In this document: positions 56,036 to 64,000 of the stretch, piece by piece
How positions within the stretch are numbered: position 1 is the first letter of the stretch
Layout: each line of letters begins with the position of its first letter
Origin: Allobosea sp. OK403
GTDB taxonomy: Bacteria; Pseudomonadota; Alphaproteobacteria; Rhizobiales; Beijerinckiaceae
Assembly (NCBI RefSeq): GCF_900113835.1
Contig: NZ_FOQV01000002.1
Coordinates: 1 to 64,000, forward strand
DNA: 64,000 bases
Reading direction: 5' to 3'
Program-made: the position numbers and the translations under genes
Notes under the pieces: model-generated
What the model was told of the DNA's origin: nothing
The model's database searches: none
The model's input: only the letters and a program-made list of their open reading frames with translations

Positions 56036-56725
56036 TTAGGATTGGCGGAGATCGACAAGAGCCGGCTCATCGACTTCGTCCTGATCGAGGATCCAGGGCT
56101 CTACGAGAGCAGCCTTGAGCCAGTCGCGATAAGCGGGATGCGCCAGCACGACGTCGCAGTAACCCTGGCATAGGGAATCCACCGCGATCCCGTAAGTGTC
56201 GAGCCGGCTGGCCACCGGCGCGAACATCGCGTCCGCGGCGCAGAACTCGCCATAGAGATAGGGGCCGCCAGCCGGCATGCCGAAACGCTCGCGCGCCGCG
56301 CGCCAGAGCGCGCTGATGCGGGTGACATCCCTGGCGACCTGCGCGCCCCGGTCGCGGCTCGCGAAGCGCTTGCCGAGATTCATCGGGCAGGTGCTGCGAA
56401 GCGCCATGAATCCGGCATGCATCTCGCTGACGGCCGCCCGGGCATGGGCGCGCGCGGCTGCATCGCGCGGCCAGATGCCGAGCGTGGGATGCTTCTCGTG
56501 CAGATACTCGAAAATCGCCAGCGTTTCCCAGACGGCGACCTCGCCATCGATCAGCATCGGCATTGTCCCGCCGCTGCCGGGCGCATGAGCCAAAATCGCC
56601 TCCTTGAAGCCTGGCTGGTCGAGCGGAATGAGCACCTCCTCAAAGGCGATGCCCTTGGCTTGCATCAACAGCCAGGCGCGCAGCGACCAGGACGAATAGC
56701 ATTTGTTGCCGATGAGGAGTTTCAT
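56036..56725 (-). CDS. Glutathione S-transferase
   Basis: A 229-residue two-domain protein. The thioredoxin-like N-terminal domain includes LIGNKCYSSWSLRAWLLMQ (with the active-site Ser-Trp-Ser region) and the cis-Pro/ESR-like part TMPMLIDGEVAVWETLAI. The helical C-terminal domain carries GEFCAADAMFAPVASRLDTY, a conserved N-capping motif. It overlaps the racemase stop by four bases, so the two are co-translated between ilvB and ilvN. Substrate unknown. Confidence 0.9.
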   Translation of the reverse strand: MKLLIGNKCYSSWSLRAWLLMQAKGIAFEEVLIPLDQPGFKEAILAHAPGSGGTMPMLIDGEVAVWETLAIFEYLHEKHPTLGIWPRDAAARAHARAAVSEMHAGFMALRSTCPMNLGKRFASRDRGAQVARDVTRISALWRAARERFGMPAGGPYLYGEFCAADAMFAPVASRLDTYGIAVDSLCQGYCDVVLAHPAYRDWLKAALVEPWILDQDEVDEPALVDLRQS

Positions 56726-57429
56726 GCCGCGGCACTCGCGGACTCGACCAGCGCGTCGAGCGCCGCCTCGACATGCAGCACTGTGGTGTCAAACACCGGA
56801 ATGGCGAAGTCGGCCTGGGAGACCAGCAGCGTGATCTCGGTGCAGCCAAGAATGACGCCGTCGGCGCCCTGCCCTGCCGCCTCCGCGACAATATCCAGAT
56901 AGCGCGCCTTGGAGGCGGGCTCGATCACGCCCCGGCACAGCTCCTCATAGATGATGCGATGGACGTCGCCGCGCTGGGCGGCATCGGGCACCATCGCATC
57001 GACGCCGAAGGCGCGCAGGCGGTCGCGGTAGAAATCCTGCTCCATGGTGAAGCGCGTCGCCAGCAGCAGCGGCCGTCGCGACGGGCTGCGCTTGATCGCC
57101 TTGGCGGTGACGTCGGCCAGATGCAGGAACGGCACGCGTGTCGCCCCGGTGATCCTGTCGGCCAGCTTGTGCATGGTATTGGTGCACAAGACGATGCAGC
57201 CGGCGCCGGCCTGTTCGAGCCGCCTGGCGCTGTCGGCCAGCACATCGCCGGCGGCCTCCCAGTCACCCCTCGCCTGCATCTCGGCGATCGGCCCGAAATC
57301 CAGCGAATGCAGCATGATGTCGGCGGAATGCAGCCCGCCCAGGCGCGCGCGCACGCCCTCGTTGAGCAGGCGGTAATACACCGCCGTCGATTCCCAGCTC
57401 ATGCCGCCGATCAGGCCGATTGTCGTCAT
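56722..57429 (-). CDS. Aspartate/glutamate racemase family protein
   Basis: Cofactor-independent racemase-type enzyme of 235 residues. The start is TTIGLIGGMSWESTAVYYR. The two catalytic cysteines are visible in IVLCTNTMHKLAD and DGVILGCTEITLLV. The fold matches aspartate/glutamate racemases of the YgeA/hydantoin group. ATG 57429 has GTGGAGC upstream. It lies between ilvB and the GST gene, overlapping the latter. Substrate may be Asp, Glu or a related amino acid. Confidence 0.9.
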   Translation of the reverse strand: MTTIGLIGGMSWESTAVYYRLLNEGVRARLGGLHSADIMLHSLDFGPIAEMQARGDWEAAGDVLADSARRLEQAGAGCIVLCTNTMHKLADRITGATRVPFLHLADVTAKAIKRSPSRRPLLLATRFTMEQDFYRDRLRAFGVDAMVPDAAQRGDVHRIIYEELCRGVIEPASKARYLDIVAEAAGQGADGVILGCTEITLLVSQADFAIPVFDTTVLHVEAALDALVESASAAA

Positions 57430-57444
57430 GTGATGCTCCACAAC

Positions 57445-57503
57445 GGCAGTAGGCAATGGGCAGTAGGCAGTCGAATGCCGCCCATTCCTACTGCCGACTG
57501 CCT
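57445..57503. repeat. Alternative hairpins between ilvB and the racemase gene
   Basis: GGCAGTAGGCAATGGGC (57445-57461) pairs with GCCCATTCCTACTGCC (57480-57495) with one bulge, or AGGCAGTCG (57465-57473) with CGACTGCCT (57495-57503). The GCAGTAGGCA motif is itself repeated. It may weaken transcription past ilvB. Confidence 0.6.
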
Positions 57504-57507
57504 GCGT

Positions 57508-59271
57508 TCAGACCAGCTGCTTGCCCTTGGCGTCGATGATGTCGCCGGTGTCGCCTTCGAAATCGGGCAGGATCATCTCGTTATGCGCCTTGCCGGACGG
57601 GATCATCGGGAAGCAGTTCTCTTCCTTGGCGACGAGACAGTCGAAGATCACGGGCTTGGGCGTGTCGATCATCTCCATGATCGCGTCATCCAGCGAGGCC
57701 GGATCGGAGCAGCGGATGCCGTGCCCGCCATAGGCTTCGGCAAGCTTCACGAAATCGGGCAGCGATTGCGAATAGCTCTCCGAATAGCGCCCGCCATGCA
57801 GCAATTCCTGCCACTGGCGCACCATGCCCATATACTCGTTGTTGAGGATGAAGATCTTGACCGGCAGCCGATACTGCACCGCCGTCGACATCTCCTGGAT
57901 GTTCATCAGGATCGAAGCCTCGCCGGCAACATCGATGACGAGGGCCTTCGGATGCTTCATCTGCACGCCGATCGCCGCCGGCAGGCCGTAGCCCATCGTC
58001 CCGAGCCCGCCCGAGGTCATCCAGCGGTTCGGCTCCTGGAACCGGAGATACTGCGCCGCCCACATCTGGTGCTGCCCGACCTCGGTCGTGATGTAGGTAT
58101 CGCGGTCCTTGGTCAGCGCATGCAGCCGTTCGAGTGCGTATTGCGGCTTGATGATCGAGGACGAGTTCTTGTAGGCGAGGCTTTTGCGCGCCCGCCAGCC
58201 ATCGATCTGCGTCCACCAGGCGGTCAGCGCGGTCTTGTCGATCTGGGGCGAGGTCTCGCGCCAGATCCGGACCATGTCCTCCAGCACATGGGCGCAATCG
58301 CCGACGATGCCGATATCGACCTTGACGTTCTTGTTGATCGAAGACCGGTCGATATCGACATGGATCTTCTTCGAGCGCGGCGAGAAGGCGTCGAGCCGGC
58401 CGGTGATGCGATCGTCGAAGCGCGCGCCGATATTGATCATGACGTCGCAATCATGCATCGCGAGGTTGGCCTCATAGGTGCCGTGCATGCCCAGCATGCC
58501 GAGCCATTGCCGGTCGGCAGCCGGATAGGCGCCAAGCCCCATCAACGTCGAGGTCACGGGATAGCCGGTCAGCCGCGCGAGTTCGCGCAGCAGCGCCGAA
58601 GCGTGCGGCCCCGAATTGATCACGCCACCGCCCGTGTAGAACACCGGACGCTTCGCCTTGGCGATCAGTTCGACCGCGGCCTTGATCTGGTTCAGATCAC
58701 CCTTGACCGTCGGCCGGTAGGTCTTGTGCTGGTTGTCGCGCGGGCGGCTATAGGCGCCGGTCGCGAACTGGATGTCCTTCGGGATGTCGATGACGACGGG
58801 GCCCGGGCGGCCATTGGCGGCGACATAGAAGGCCTCGTGCAGGACGCGCGGCAGGTCCGCGATGCTCTTCACCAGGTAGTTGTGCTTGGTGCAGGAGCGC
58901 GTGATGCCGACCGTGTCGCATTCCTGGAAGGCGTCGGAGCCGATCAGATGGGTCGGAACCTGGCCGGTGATGACGACGATCGGGATCGAATCCAGCAGCG
59001 CGTCGGTCAGCCCGGTGACGGCGTTGGTCGCGCCGGGACCGGAGGTGACGAGCACGCAGCCGACCTTGCCCGAAGAGGAACGGGCATAGCCCTCCGCTGC
59101 ATGGACCGCGCCCTGCTCATGCCGGACGAGGACATGCTTGACCTTGTCCTGCTGGAACAGCGCGTCATAGATCGGCAGCACCGCGCCGCCCGGATAGCCG
59201 AACAGATGTTCGACGCCCTGGTCCTGAAGCGCGCGGACGACCATTTCGGCTCCGGTCATCATCTCGCTCAT
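57508..59271 (-). CDS. ilvB: Acetolactate synthase large subunit
   Basis: Thiamine-diphosphate enzyme that makes acetolactate or acetohydroxybutyrate, the first common step to valine, leucine and isoleucine. The 587-residue protein has the three expected parts. The pyrimidine-binding domain has FGYPGGAVLPIYDAL with the catalytic Glu in VRHEQGAVHAAEGYARSS. The middle domain follows, and the diphosphate-binding motif lies near EASILMNIQEM..ILNNEYMGMV (read in parts). A leader peptide and terminator precede it at 59325-59429. Confidence 0.96.
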   Translation of the reverse strand: MSEMMTGAEMVVRALQDQGVEHLFGYPGGAVLPIYDALFQQDKVKHVLVRHEQGAVHAAEGYARSSSGKVGCVLVTSGPGATNAVTGLTDALLDSIPIVVITGQVPTHLIGSDAFQECDTVGITRSCTKHNYLVKSIADLPRVLHEAFYVAANGRPGPVVIDIPKDIQFATGAYSRPRDNQHKTYRPTVKGDLNQIKAAVELIAKAKRPVFYTGGGVINSGPHASALLRELARLTGYPVTSTLMGLGAYPAADRQWLGMLGMHGTYEANLAMHDCDVMINIGARFDDRITGRLDAFSPRSKKIHVDIDRSSINKNVKVDIGIVGDCAHVLEDMVRIWRETSPQIDKTALTAWWTQIDGWRARKSLAYKNSSSIIKPQYALERLHALTKDRDTYITTEVGQHQMWAAQYLRFQEPNRWMTSGGLGTMGYGLPAAIGVQMKHPKALVIDVAGEASILMNIQEMSTAVQYRLPVKIFILNNEYMGMVRQWQELLHGGRYSESYSQSLPDFVKLAEAYGGHGIRCSDPASLDDAIMEMIDTPKPVIFDCLVAKEENCFPMIPSGKAHNEMILPDFEGDTGDIIDAKGKQLV

Positions 59272-59324
59272 AACGATCTCCTGCGGCAGCTATGTTGAGG
59301 TCGGTCGGGGGGAAAGCGGGCAAT

Positions 59325-59348
59325 AAAAAAGGCCCTCGGAGGGGCCTG
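59325..59348 (-). terminator. Attenuator terminator upstream of ilvB
   Basis: On the minus strand GGGCCT/AGGCCC arms (59330-59335 and 59342-59347) form a stem followed by T6 (59325-59330). GGCCCC at 59389-59394 can pair with GGGGCC at 59341-59346 and break the terminator. It is followed about 50 bases later by ilvB. Confidence 0.8.
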
Positions 59349-59393
59349 GACGTGCGCTGGCGTCGGGGACGCGCGGTTTGTTGAAACCGGCCC

Positions 59394-59429
59394 CTACCAG
59401 CGCACCCGTACGATAATAAGCTTGCGCAT
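59394..59429 (-). CDS. Leader peptide of ilvB (MRKLIIVRVRW)
   Basis: Eleven codons and a TAG. The run Leu-Ile-Ile-Val, then another Val, matches the products of the pathway. AGGTGGA precedes the ATG at a good distance. Its last codons (59397-59405) can pair with 59352-59360. The layout of peptide, competing stems and U-tailed terminator is that of amino-acid-controlled attenuation. Confidence 0.8.
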   Translation of the reverse strand: MRKLIIVRVRW

Positions 59430-59635
59430 CGCGCTTCCACCTTTTGCAGATATTGCCGGACGCTAACCGAGGCGCTGCGCCCGGTCAAGCGGCAACGCGA
59501 ACCGCCTTCCCGCAGTCGCGCGAGCGGGCCTGTGCCGCCCCCCCCCCGCCGCCAACCCCGAAAATCGATTGACCGAAGGGAACACTTTTTCAAGGACGCG
59601 CTGATAGCGTCCGCCGACTTGGATTCAGGAACGCC

Positions 59636-61096
59636 ATGTATCAGGAAGTCCACACCGAGAACATTGTGGCGCGGGCCCATGCAAAGGAGATCGCGGAGCT
59701 CCTGCACCGCTTCGCGCAGCATGCCCAGGATGAAGCTGGCGCGCCGCATGAAGCATTCTGCGACGAGGTTTTGCCGCGCTTCGGTGAGGATGTGATGGTG
59801 CTCGCCCCCACAGAGGACGGCGACTACACCTATGTCCATTACGGCCGCGAAATCACGCGCTATGTCGGCGGCAGCCGGCTCGGCGAGCGCATCTCCAGCA
59901 TGACGCCCCAGGTCGCCCGCTTCACCGCCGCCTGCTATGATCAGGCGCTCAGCGACGGCAAGCCGGCCTATACCGTGCATCGCTCGCTCAAGACGGTTCG
60001 CGTCTGCCTGTGGGAGCGGCTGGTGATGCCGACCACAGCACGCAATGGCGAGCGCTTCCTCATCGTCTTCAGCCGACCACTGCAGTTCCACGAGGAGCTT
60101 CTCACCACGGTCCTGGAGACCTCGCCCTCCGGCATCGTGGCGCTGCGGGTCATGCGCGACGACCAGGGCGACATCACCCGCACGCTGATCATCACCGCCA
60201 ATCAACGCGCGGCGGTGATGGCGGGTCGGGGCGACGAGAACCTGCACGATACCGATGCGCGCGAGAGCCTGCCCTTCCTCACCGACGCCACGATCTGGCG
60301 ACGCTGCCTCTACGCCATCGAACTGCGCCGCAGCGACATGATCGAGACCTCCTTCAGCCATGGCGGCAAGGTCACCTGGCTGCAGATCGCCATCGCGCCG
60401 CTCGGCGACGGGCTGGTGATGACGATGACCGACGTCTCCGAATTGATGGTCGCCAACCAGACCCTGCAGAGCCGAGCGGCGACGCTGGCGCTCGAGATCG
60501 GCCGCGAACGCGCGACCCGCCGGGCCCTGTCGCAGGAGATCGGCCAGCGCGAGGAGCGCGAGCAGGAATTGCGGCGCCTGGCCGAGACAGACCCCCTGAC
60601 GGCACTCTTGAACCGGCGCTCCTTCATCGAGAAGGCCAACGATGCCATCGCGGCCTGCGATGCGAGCGGCGACGATACCTCGCTGATCATCGTCGATCTC
60701 GACCACTTCAAGAGCGTCAATGACAGTCACGGGCACGCCGCCGGCGATGCCGTGATCCGCGCCTTCGCCGATCTGCTGCTCGGCACGGTCCGCTCGGATC
60801 GCGACCTCGTTGGCCGCTTCGGCGGCGAGGAATTCGCCGTCTTCCTGCCTCGCGCCAATGCAGCGACGGCGCGGCGCATGGCGCAACGCATGCAGCACAC
60901 CCTCGAAACCAAGCGCTTGCCGGTGTCGGAGACGCTGGCCCTGCAGGTTTCGGCGAGCTTCGGCATCGCCACGCGGCAGAAGGGCGAGAACTTCACCACC
61001 TTCATCGAGCGCGCCGACCGCGCGCTTTACCGCGCCAAGAACGATGGCCGCGACTGCATCAGGCTGGCCGAACCCGCCCTCGTCGCCGCGGCCTGA
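59636..61096 (+). CDS. Diguanylate cyclase with sensor domains
   Basis: Probable maker of cyclic di-GMP, 486 residues, no membrane helix. Residues 1-150 are a divergent PAS-like sensor (VMVLAPTEDGDYTYVHYG, ITRYVGGSRLG). A second PAS-like part with LLTTVLETSPSGIVALR follows near 155-280, then a coiled coil (QEIGQREEREQELRRLAE). The GGDEF domain starts at TDPLTALLNRRSFIEKAN; metal residues are in IIVDLDHFKSVND and the active loop is RFGGEEFAVF, so it should be active. No EAL domain is present. The ligand is unknown. The gene converges with miaA, with three bases between. Confidence 0.9.
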   Translation: MYQEVHTENIVARAHAKEIAELLHRFAQHAQDEAGAPHEAFCDEVLPRFGEDVMVLAPTEDGDYTYVHYGREITRYVGGSRLGERISSMTPQVARFTAACYDQALSDGKPAYTVHRSLKTVRVCLWERLVMPTTARNGERFLIVFSRPLQFHEELLTTVLETSPSGIVALRVMRDDQGDITRTLIITANQRAAVMAGRGDENLHDTDARESLPFLTDATIWRRCLYAIELRRSDMIETSFSHGGKVTWLQIAIAPLGDGLVMTMTDVSELMVANQTLQSRAATLALEIGRERATRRALSQEIGQREEREQELRRLAETDPLTALLNRRSFIEKANDAIAACDASGDDTSLIIVDLDHFKSVNDSHGHAAGDAVIRAFADLLLGTVRSDRDLVGRFGGEEFAVFLPRANAATARRMAQRMQHTLETKRLPVSETLALQVSASFGIATRQKGENFTTFIERADRALYRAKNDGRDCIRLAEPALVAAA

Positions 61097-61099
61097 GCC

Positions 61100-62020
61100 T
61101 CAGGACGCAGCCTCGATCGCCTGCAAGGCCGCATCCAGCGCAGCGGTCGGCGCAACCGCCGTCCACCCCGCCATCTGGTGGCGGAACCAGGTGACCTGCC
61201 GCTTGGCATAAGCGCGCGTATCGGCCTGGCCACGCGCGATCGCCTCCGCCAGCGGGAGATCGCCATCGATATGGGCGATCAGCCCCGGCACGCCATGGGC
61301 GCGCATCACCGGCAGCAACGCGTCGAGCCGGCGCTCGCGCAGGCGCGCGACCTCGTCCAGCGCGCCTTGCGCCATCATCGCCTCGAAGCGCCGGTCGATC
61401 CGCGCGCGGATCTCTTCACGCTCAGGCGCCACGAAGAGGCGCAGCAGCGGCAGGCCGTCGAGCGGGCCCGGCCGACGGTCGCCCTGGAAACTCGCTAGCG
61501 AACGCCCCGTCGCCTCCAACACCTCCAGCGCCCGCATGGTCCGCATCCGGTCGCTCGGCCGCAACCGCTCCGCCATGGCTGGATCACGCGCCCGGAGCTC
61601 ATCATGCAAGGCTGCCGTCTCCAGCCCCTCGACACGGGCACGGAACGCCGCCCGCACGGCCTCCGGCACCGGCGGAATCGCCGAGAACCCTTCGGTCAGC
61701 GCCTTGAAATAGAGCCCGGTTCCGCCGACCAGCACCGGTAGCGAACCGGCCTGCTGGAGCTCGGCCAGCAGCGCGCCGGTCTCGGCGGCGTAACGCATCG
61801 CCGAATAGTTCTCCGCACCATCGACATGGCCATAGAGCCGATGTGGCACGGACGCTTCCTCGGCTTGCGTCGGGCGCGCCGTGATGATCCGGAGATCGCC
61901 ATAGACCTGCATGGAATCGGCATTGACCACGGTGCCGCCAAAGCGTCGCGCGATCGCCATCGCCAGCGCGGACTTGCCGCTGGCCGTCGGACCTGCGATG
62001 AGCACCGCCCTGATCGTCAC
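61100..62020 (-). CDS. miaA: tRNA dimethylallyltransferase
   Basis: Adds an isopentenyl group to A37 of tRNAs that read UNN codons. The 306-residue protein begins with the P-loop LIAGPTASGKSALAMAIARR, followed by NADSMQVYGDLRIITARP (substrate loop), and has VLVGGTGLYFKALTEG and the arginine-rich PSDRMRTMRALEV. GTG 62020 gives the standard length; the frame stays open much further upstream across serB, which is a shadow. Only 18 bases separate its start from serB, which is read the other way. Confidence 0.94.
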   Translation of the reverse strand: MTIRAVLIAGPTASGKSALAMAIARRFGGTVVNADSMQVYGDLRIITARPTQAEEASVPHRLYGHVDGAENYSAMRYAAETGALLAELQQAGSLPVLVGGTGLYFKALTEGFSAIPPVPEAVRAAFRARVEGLETAALHDELRARDPAMAERLRPSDRMRTMRALEVLEATGRSLASFQGDRRPGPLDGLPLLRLFVAPEREEIRARIDRRFEAMMAQGALDEVARLRERRLDALLPVMRAHGVPGLIAHIDGDLPLAEAIARGQADTRAYAKRQVTWFRHQMAGWTAVAPTAALDAALQAIEAAS

Positions 62021-62038
62021 CCTGCCCGGTCCTTCCAC

Positions 62039-62923
62039 ATGCTCGTCGCCACGCTCGTTTCCGCCCATGGCCAGGCGCTGGTCGATGACAGCTTGCTGAG
62101 CCATCTCTCGGCGACCATCCCAGGCCTTACGCATAGCGCGCGCCTCGACGGCGAGATCGCCGCCGACGTCTTCGCGGAAGCGAACGACGCGCGCAAGCTC
62201 GAAGCCGAGATCCGCCTCGCGCTCGCGGGCGCCGCGATCGATATCGTCGTCCAGCCCGAGGCGACGCGGCGCAAGGCGCTGTTCCTCGCCGATATGGATT
62301 CGACCATGATCGGGCAGGAGTGCATCGACGAACTCGCTGCCTATGTCGGCCTCAAGGAGAAGGTCTCCGGCATCACCGAACGCGCCATGCGCGGCGAGAT
62401 CGCCTTCGAGCCGGCCCTGCGCGAGCGCGTCGCCTTGCTGAAGGGCGTGCCGCTTTCCATTGTCGGCGAGATCATCGCTGACCGCATCACCCTGACGCCA
62501 GGCGGATCGGCCCTCGTACGCACCATGCGCACCCATGGCGGCTACACCGCGCTGGTCTCGGGCGGCTTCACCGTCTTCACCGGGCCGATCAGCTCAACGA
62601 TCGGCTTCGACGAGCACCGCTCCAATGTATTGCTCGCGCATGAGGGCGTGCTGACCGGCGAGGTCGCCAACCCGATCCTCGGCAAGCAGGCCAAGCTCGA
62701 TGCGCTGCTGGAATTGCGCGGGCGTCTTGGCCTCGCCCCGGCACAGACGCTCGCCGTCGGCGACGGCGCCAATGACCTTGCCATGCTGGGCGAGGCGGGC
62801 CTGGGCGCCGCCTTTCGCGCCAAGCCGGCGGTTGCCGCCGCCGCCCATGCGAGGCTCGACCACGCCGATCTGACGGCGCTGCTGTATGCCCAGGGTTATA
62901 CCGGCGCGGAGATCGTCAGGTAG
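62039..62923 (+). CDS. serB: Phosphoserine phosphatase
   Basis: Last step of serine synthesis. The 294-residue protein has a variable N-terminal ACT-like domain (residues 1-75) and a HAD core: motif I FLADMDSTMIGQECIDELA with the nucleophile Asp, motif II VSGGFTVF, motif III/IV KQAKLDALLELRGR and GDGANDLAMLGEAG. ATG 62039 begins MLVATLVSAHGQ and lies 18 bases from the divergent miaA start. A bidirectional terminator follows. Confidence 0.94.
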   Translation: MLVATLVSAHGQALVDDSLLSHLSATIPGLTHSARLDGEIAADVFAEANDARKLEAEIRLALAGAAIDIVVQPEATRRKALFLADMDSTMIGQECIDELAAYVGLKEKVSGITERAMRGEIAFEPALRERVALLKGVPLSIVGEIIADRITLTPGGSALVRTMRTHGGYTALVSGGFTVFTGPISSTIGFDEHRSNVLLAHEGVLTGEVANPILGKQAKLDALLELRGRLGLAPAQTLAVGDGANDLAMLGEAGLGAAFRAKPAVAAAAHARLDHADLTALLYAQGYTGAEIVR

Positions 62924-62984
62924 CACCTGACCTTGGAAGCTCGGGAATCTCGACGCTCCGGAACAAAGCCCCCAAGGCGGCAAC

Positions 62985-63016
62985 ACAAAAAAGGGCGGCC
63001 TCGACGGCCGCCCTTT
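62985..63016. terminator. Bidirectional terminator between serB and the DegP gene
   Basis: AAGGGCGGCC (62991-63000) pairs exactly with 63006-63015 around five bases. A run of A precedes it and TTTT is inside/after the stem, so it can end transcripts from both strands. It sits between the converging serB and DegP-type genes. Confidence 0.85.
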
Positions 63017-63038
63017 TGCAAATCCATGACGCCCAGCG

Positions 63039-64000
63039 TCAGTTCATCGATACCGCGACGAAGCGGACCTCGCCCTGCGCGTTCGAGACCAGAAGCAAGG
63101 CGGACTTCTTGCCGTCCTTCTTCAAGGCATCGAGACGCTTGGTCACGTCCTCAGGCGAGTTCACCGGCTCCTGGCCGACCTCGACGATCAACTCGCCGAC
63201 CGAAATGCGCTTGTCGGCGGCGTTCGAATTCGGATCGACCTTGGTGATGATGACGCCCTTGGTGCCGTCCTTGATCGCGTAGCGCTTCTTCAATTCCTCG
63301 GTCTGCGGTGAGAATTCGAGGCCGAGAGCGCTGGTCACGGCGGGCTTGGCCGGTTCGGCCGGCGTGCGTGCCGAGGCGGGCTGGACCTTCTCGCCATCCT
63401 CGAGGCGACCGAGCTTGACGGTCTTCACCAGTTCCTTGCCCTTGCGCATGATGCTGATCGGCACATCCTTGCCGACCGGGGTGGCGGCGACGATGCGCGG
63501 CAGATCGCGCGAATCCTTGACCTCCTTGCCGTCGAACTTGACGACCACGTCGCCGACCTCGAGGCCCGCGGGTTTGGCCGGCCCCTTGTCGTCAATGCCG
63601 GCGATGAGCGCGCCGCGCGCGGTGCCAAGGCCGAGCGCCTCCGCAGTAGCGTCATCGACGCTCTGGATGCGCACGCCGAGCCAGCCGCGGCGCGTCTCAC
63701 CGAACTCACGCAATTGCTCGACGACATTGGCCGCGAGCGAGGATGGCACGGCAAAGCCGATACCGACCGAACCACCCGTCGGCGACAGGATCGCCGTGTT
63801 GATGCCGATGACCTCGCCCGCCATGTTGAACAGCGGCCCGCCGGAATTGCCTTTGTTGATGGCAGCGTCGGTCTGGATATAGGTGTCGTAGGGCCCCTGG
63901 CTGATGTCGCGGTTGCGCGCCGAGATGATGCCCGACGAAACCGAGCCGCCCAGCGCGAACGGATTGCCGATCGCCATCACCGGATCGCCGATGCGCATCG
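63039..64000 (-). CDS. DegP/HtrA-type periplasmic serine protease (N-terminus outside window)
   Basis: Periplasmic protease and chaperone that handles misfolded envelope proteins. The open frame runs to the window edge; the ATG at 63998 is probably an internal Met and the signal peptide, His and Asp of the triad are missing. Visible are the catalytic Ser in [17 protein letters not shown], then PDZ1 ([20 protein letters not shown] to about 190) and PDZ2 ([17 protein letters not shown], ending VRFVAVSMN). Two PDZ domains fit DegP or DegQ rather than DegS. A terminator follows the stop. Confidence 0.93.
   Translation of the reverse strand, partial: MRIGDPVMAIGNPFALGGSVSSGIISARNRDISQGPYDTYIQTDAAINKGNSGGPLFNMAGEVIGINTAILSPTGGSVGIGFAVPSSLAANVVEQLREFGETRRGWLGVRIQSVDDATAEALGLGTARGALIAGIDDKGPAKPAGLEVGDVVVKFDGKEVKDSRDLPRIVAATPVGKDVPISIMRKGKELVKTVKLGRLEDGEKVQPASARTPAEPAKPAVTSALGLEFSPQTEELKKRYAIKDGTKGVIITKVDPNSNAADKRISVGELIVEVGQEPVNSPEDVTKRLDALKKDGKKSALLLVSNAQGEVRFVAVSMN

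Noticed and set aside
56773..59298. An 841-codon plus-strand frame over ilvB and the racemase
   Set aside because: Fully antisense to two clear enzymes; composition is His/Asp/Arg-rich as in other shadows of this window.

Overview
The window is GC-rich chromosomal DNA from an alphaproteobacterium. Gene content and intergenic palindromes fit the Hyphomicrobiales, probably a Bosea-like genus; that placement is inference, because no rRNA or phylogenetic marker could be compared. There is one tRNA gene, no rRNA, and no insertion sequence, prophage or CRISPR array that I can recognise. Most of the window is ordinary core and metabolic DNA with long, tightly packed genes.

Layout. 1-8.9 kb: the end of a ferredoxin-NADP reductase gene, a YfhO-type membrane protein, a purine degradation cluster (puuD, uraH and a fused puuE-uraD, covering urate to allantoate) with an Imm50-like gene inside it, then an SDR dehydrogenase. 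9-22.4 kb: a glycogen/alpha-glucan cluster (glgP, a glgX-like gene, a second glgX on the other strand, glgA, a DUF2934 gene, glgB, malQ) without glgC. 22.4-25.7 kb: an orphan SNF2-type helicase, an M20 peptidase and a proline-rich small protein. 25.9-31.2 kb: a 1750-residue autotransporter with a very glycine-rich N-terminal third and a recent 291-bp internal duplication. 31.2-38 kb: a gene-poor stretch, a small secreted protein, tRNA-Lys(CTT), a uracil/xanthine permease, a decayed Lrp/AsnC fragment, leuA with a leucine-rich leader peptide, and three small proteins (one ComJ-like, two exported). 38-45.5 kb: peptidyl-dipeptidase, a Nudix/PhzF/endonuclease-like/pdxY operon and an NTF2-like protein. 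44.4-48.7 kb: a NitT/TauT-type ABC transporter interrupted by a DUF3592 membrane protein. 48.9-50.9 kb: DedA, a ComEA-like protein and three tiny membrane proteins. 51-59.4 kb: tetR-ilvC, a DUF924 gene, HAD dehalogenase, AraC regulator, and ilvB-racemase-GST-ilvN. 59.4-64 kb: a diguanylate cyclase, divergent miaA/serB, and the C-terminal part of a DegP-type protease.

Links between genes. leuA, ilvC, ilvN and ilvB supply most of the branched-chain amino acid pathway, all on the minus strand. Two appear to be controlled by translation of a short leader: leuA follows a 16-codon peptide with five consecutive Leu codons, and ilvB follows an 11-codon peptide (MRKLIIVRVRW) with a terminator ending in six U. 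ilvC instead follows a TetR gene that has a perfect palindrome just upstream. Several families of intergenic palindromes recur between genes. The best candidates for a second look are the two attenuators, the Lrp remnant, the autotransporter repeats, the TetR-ilvC operator and the set of very small membrane-protein genes.
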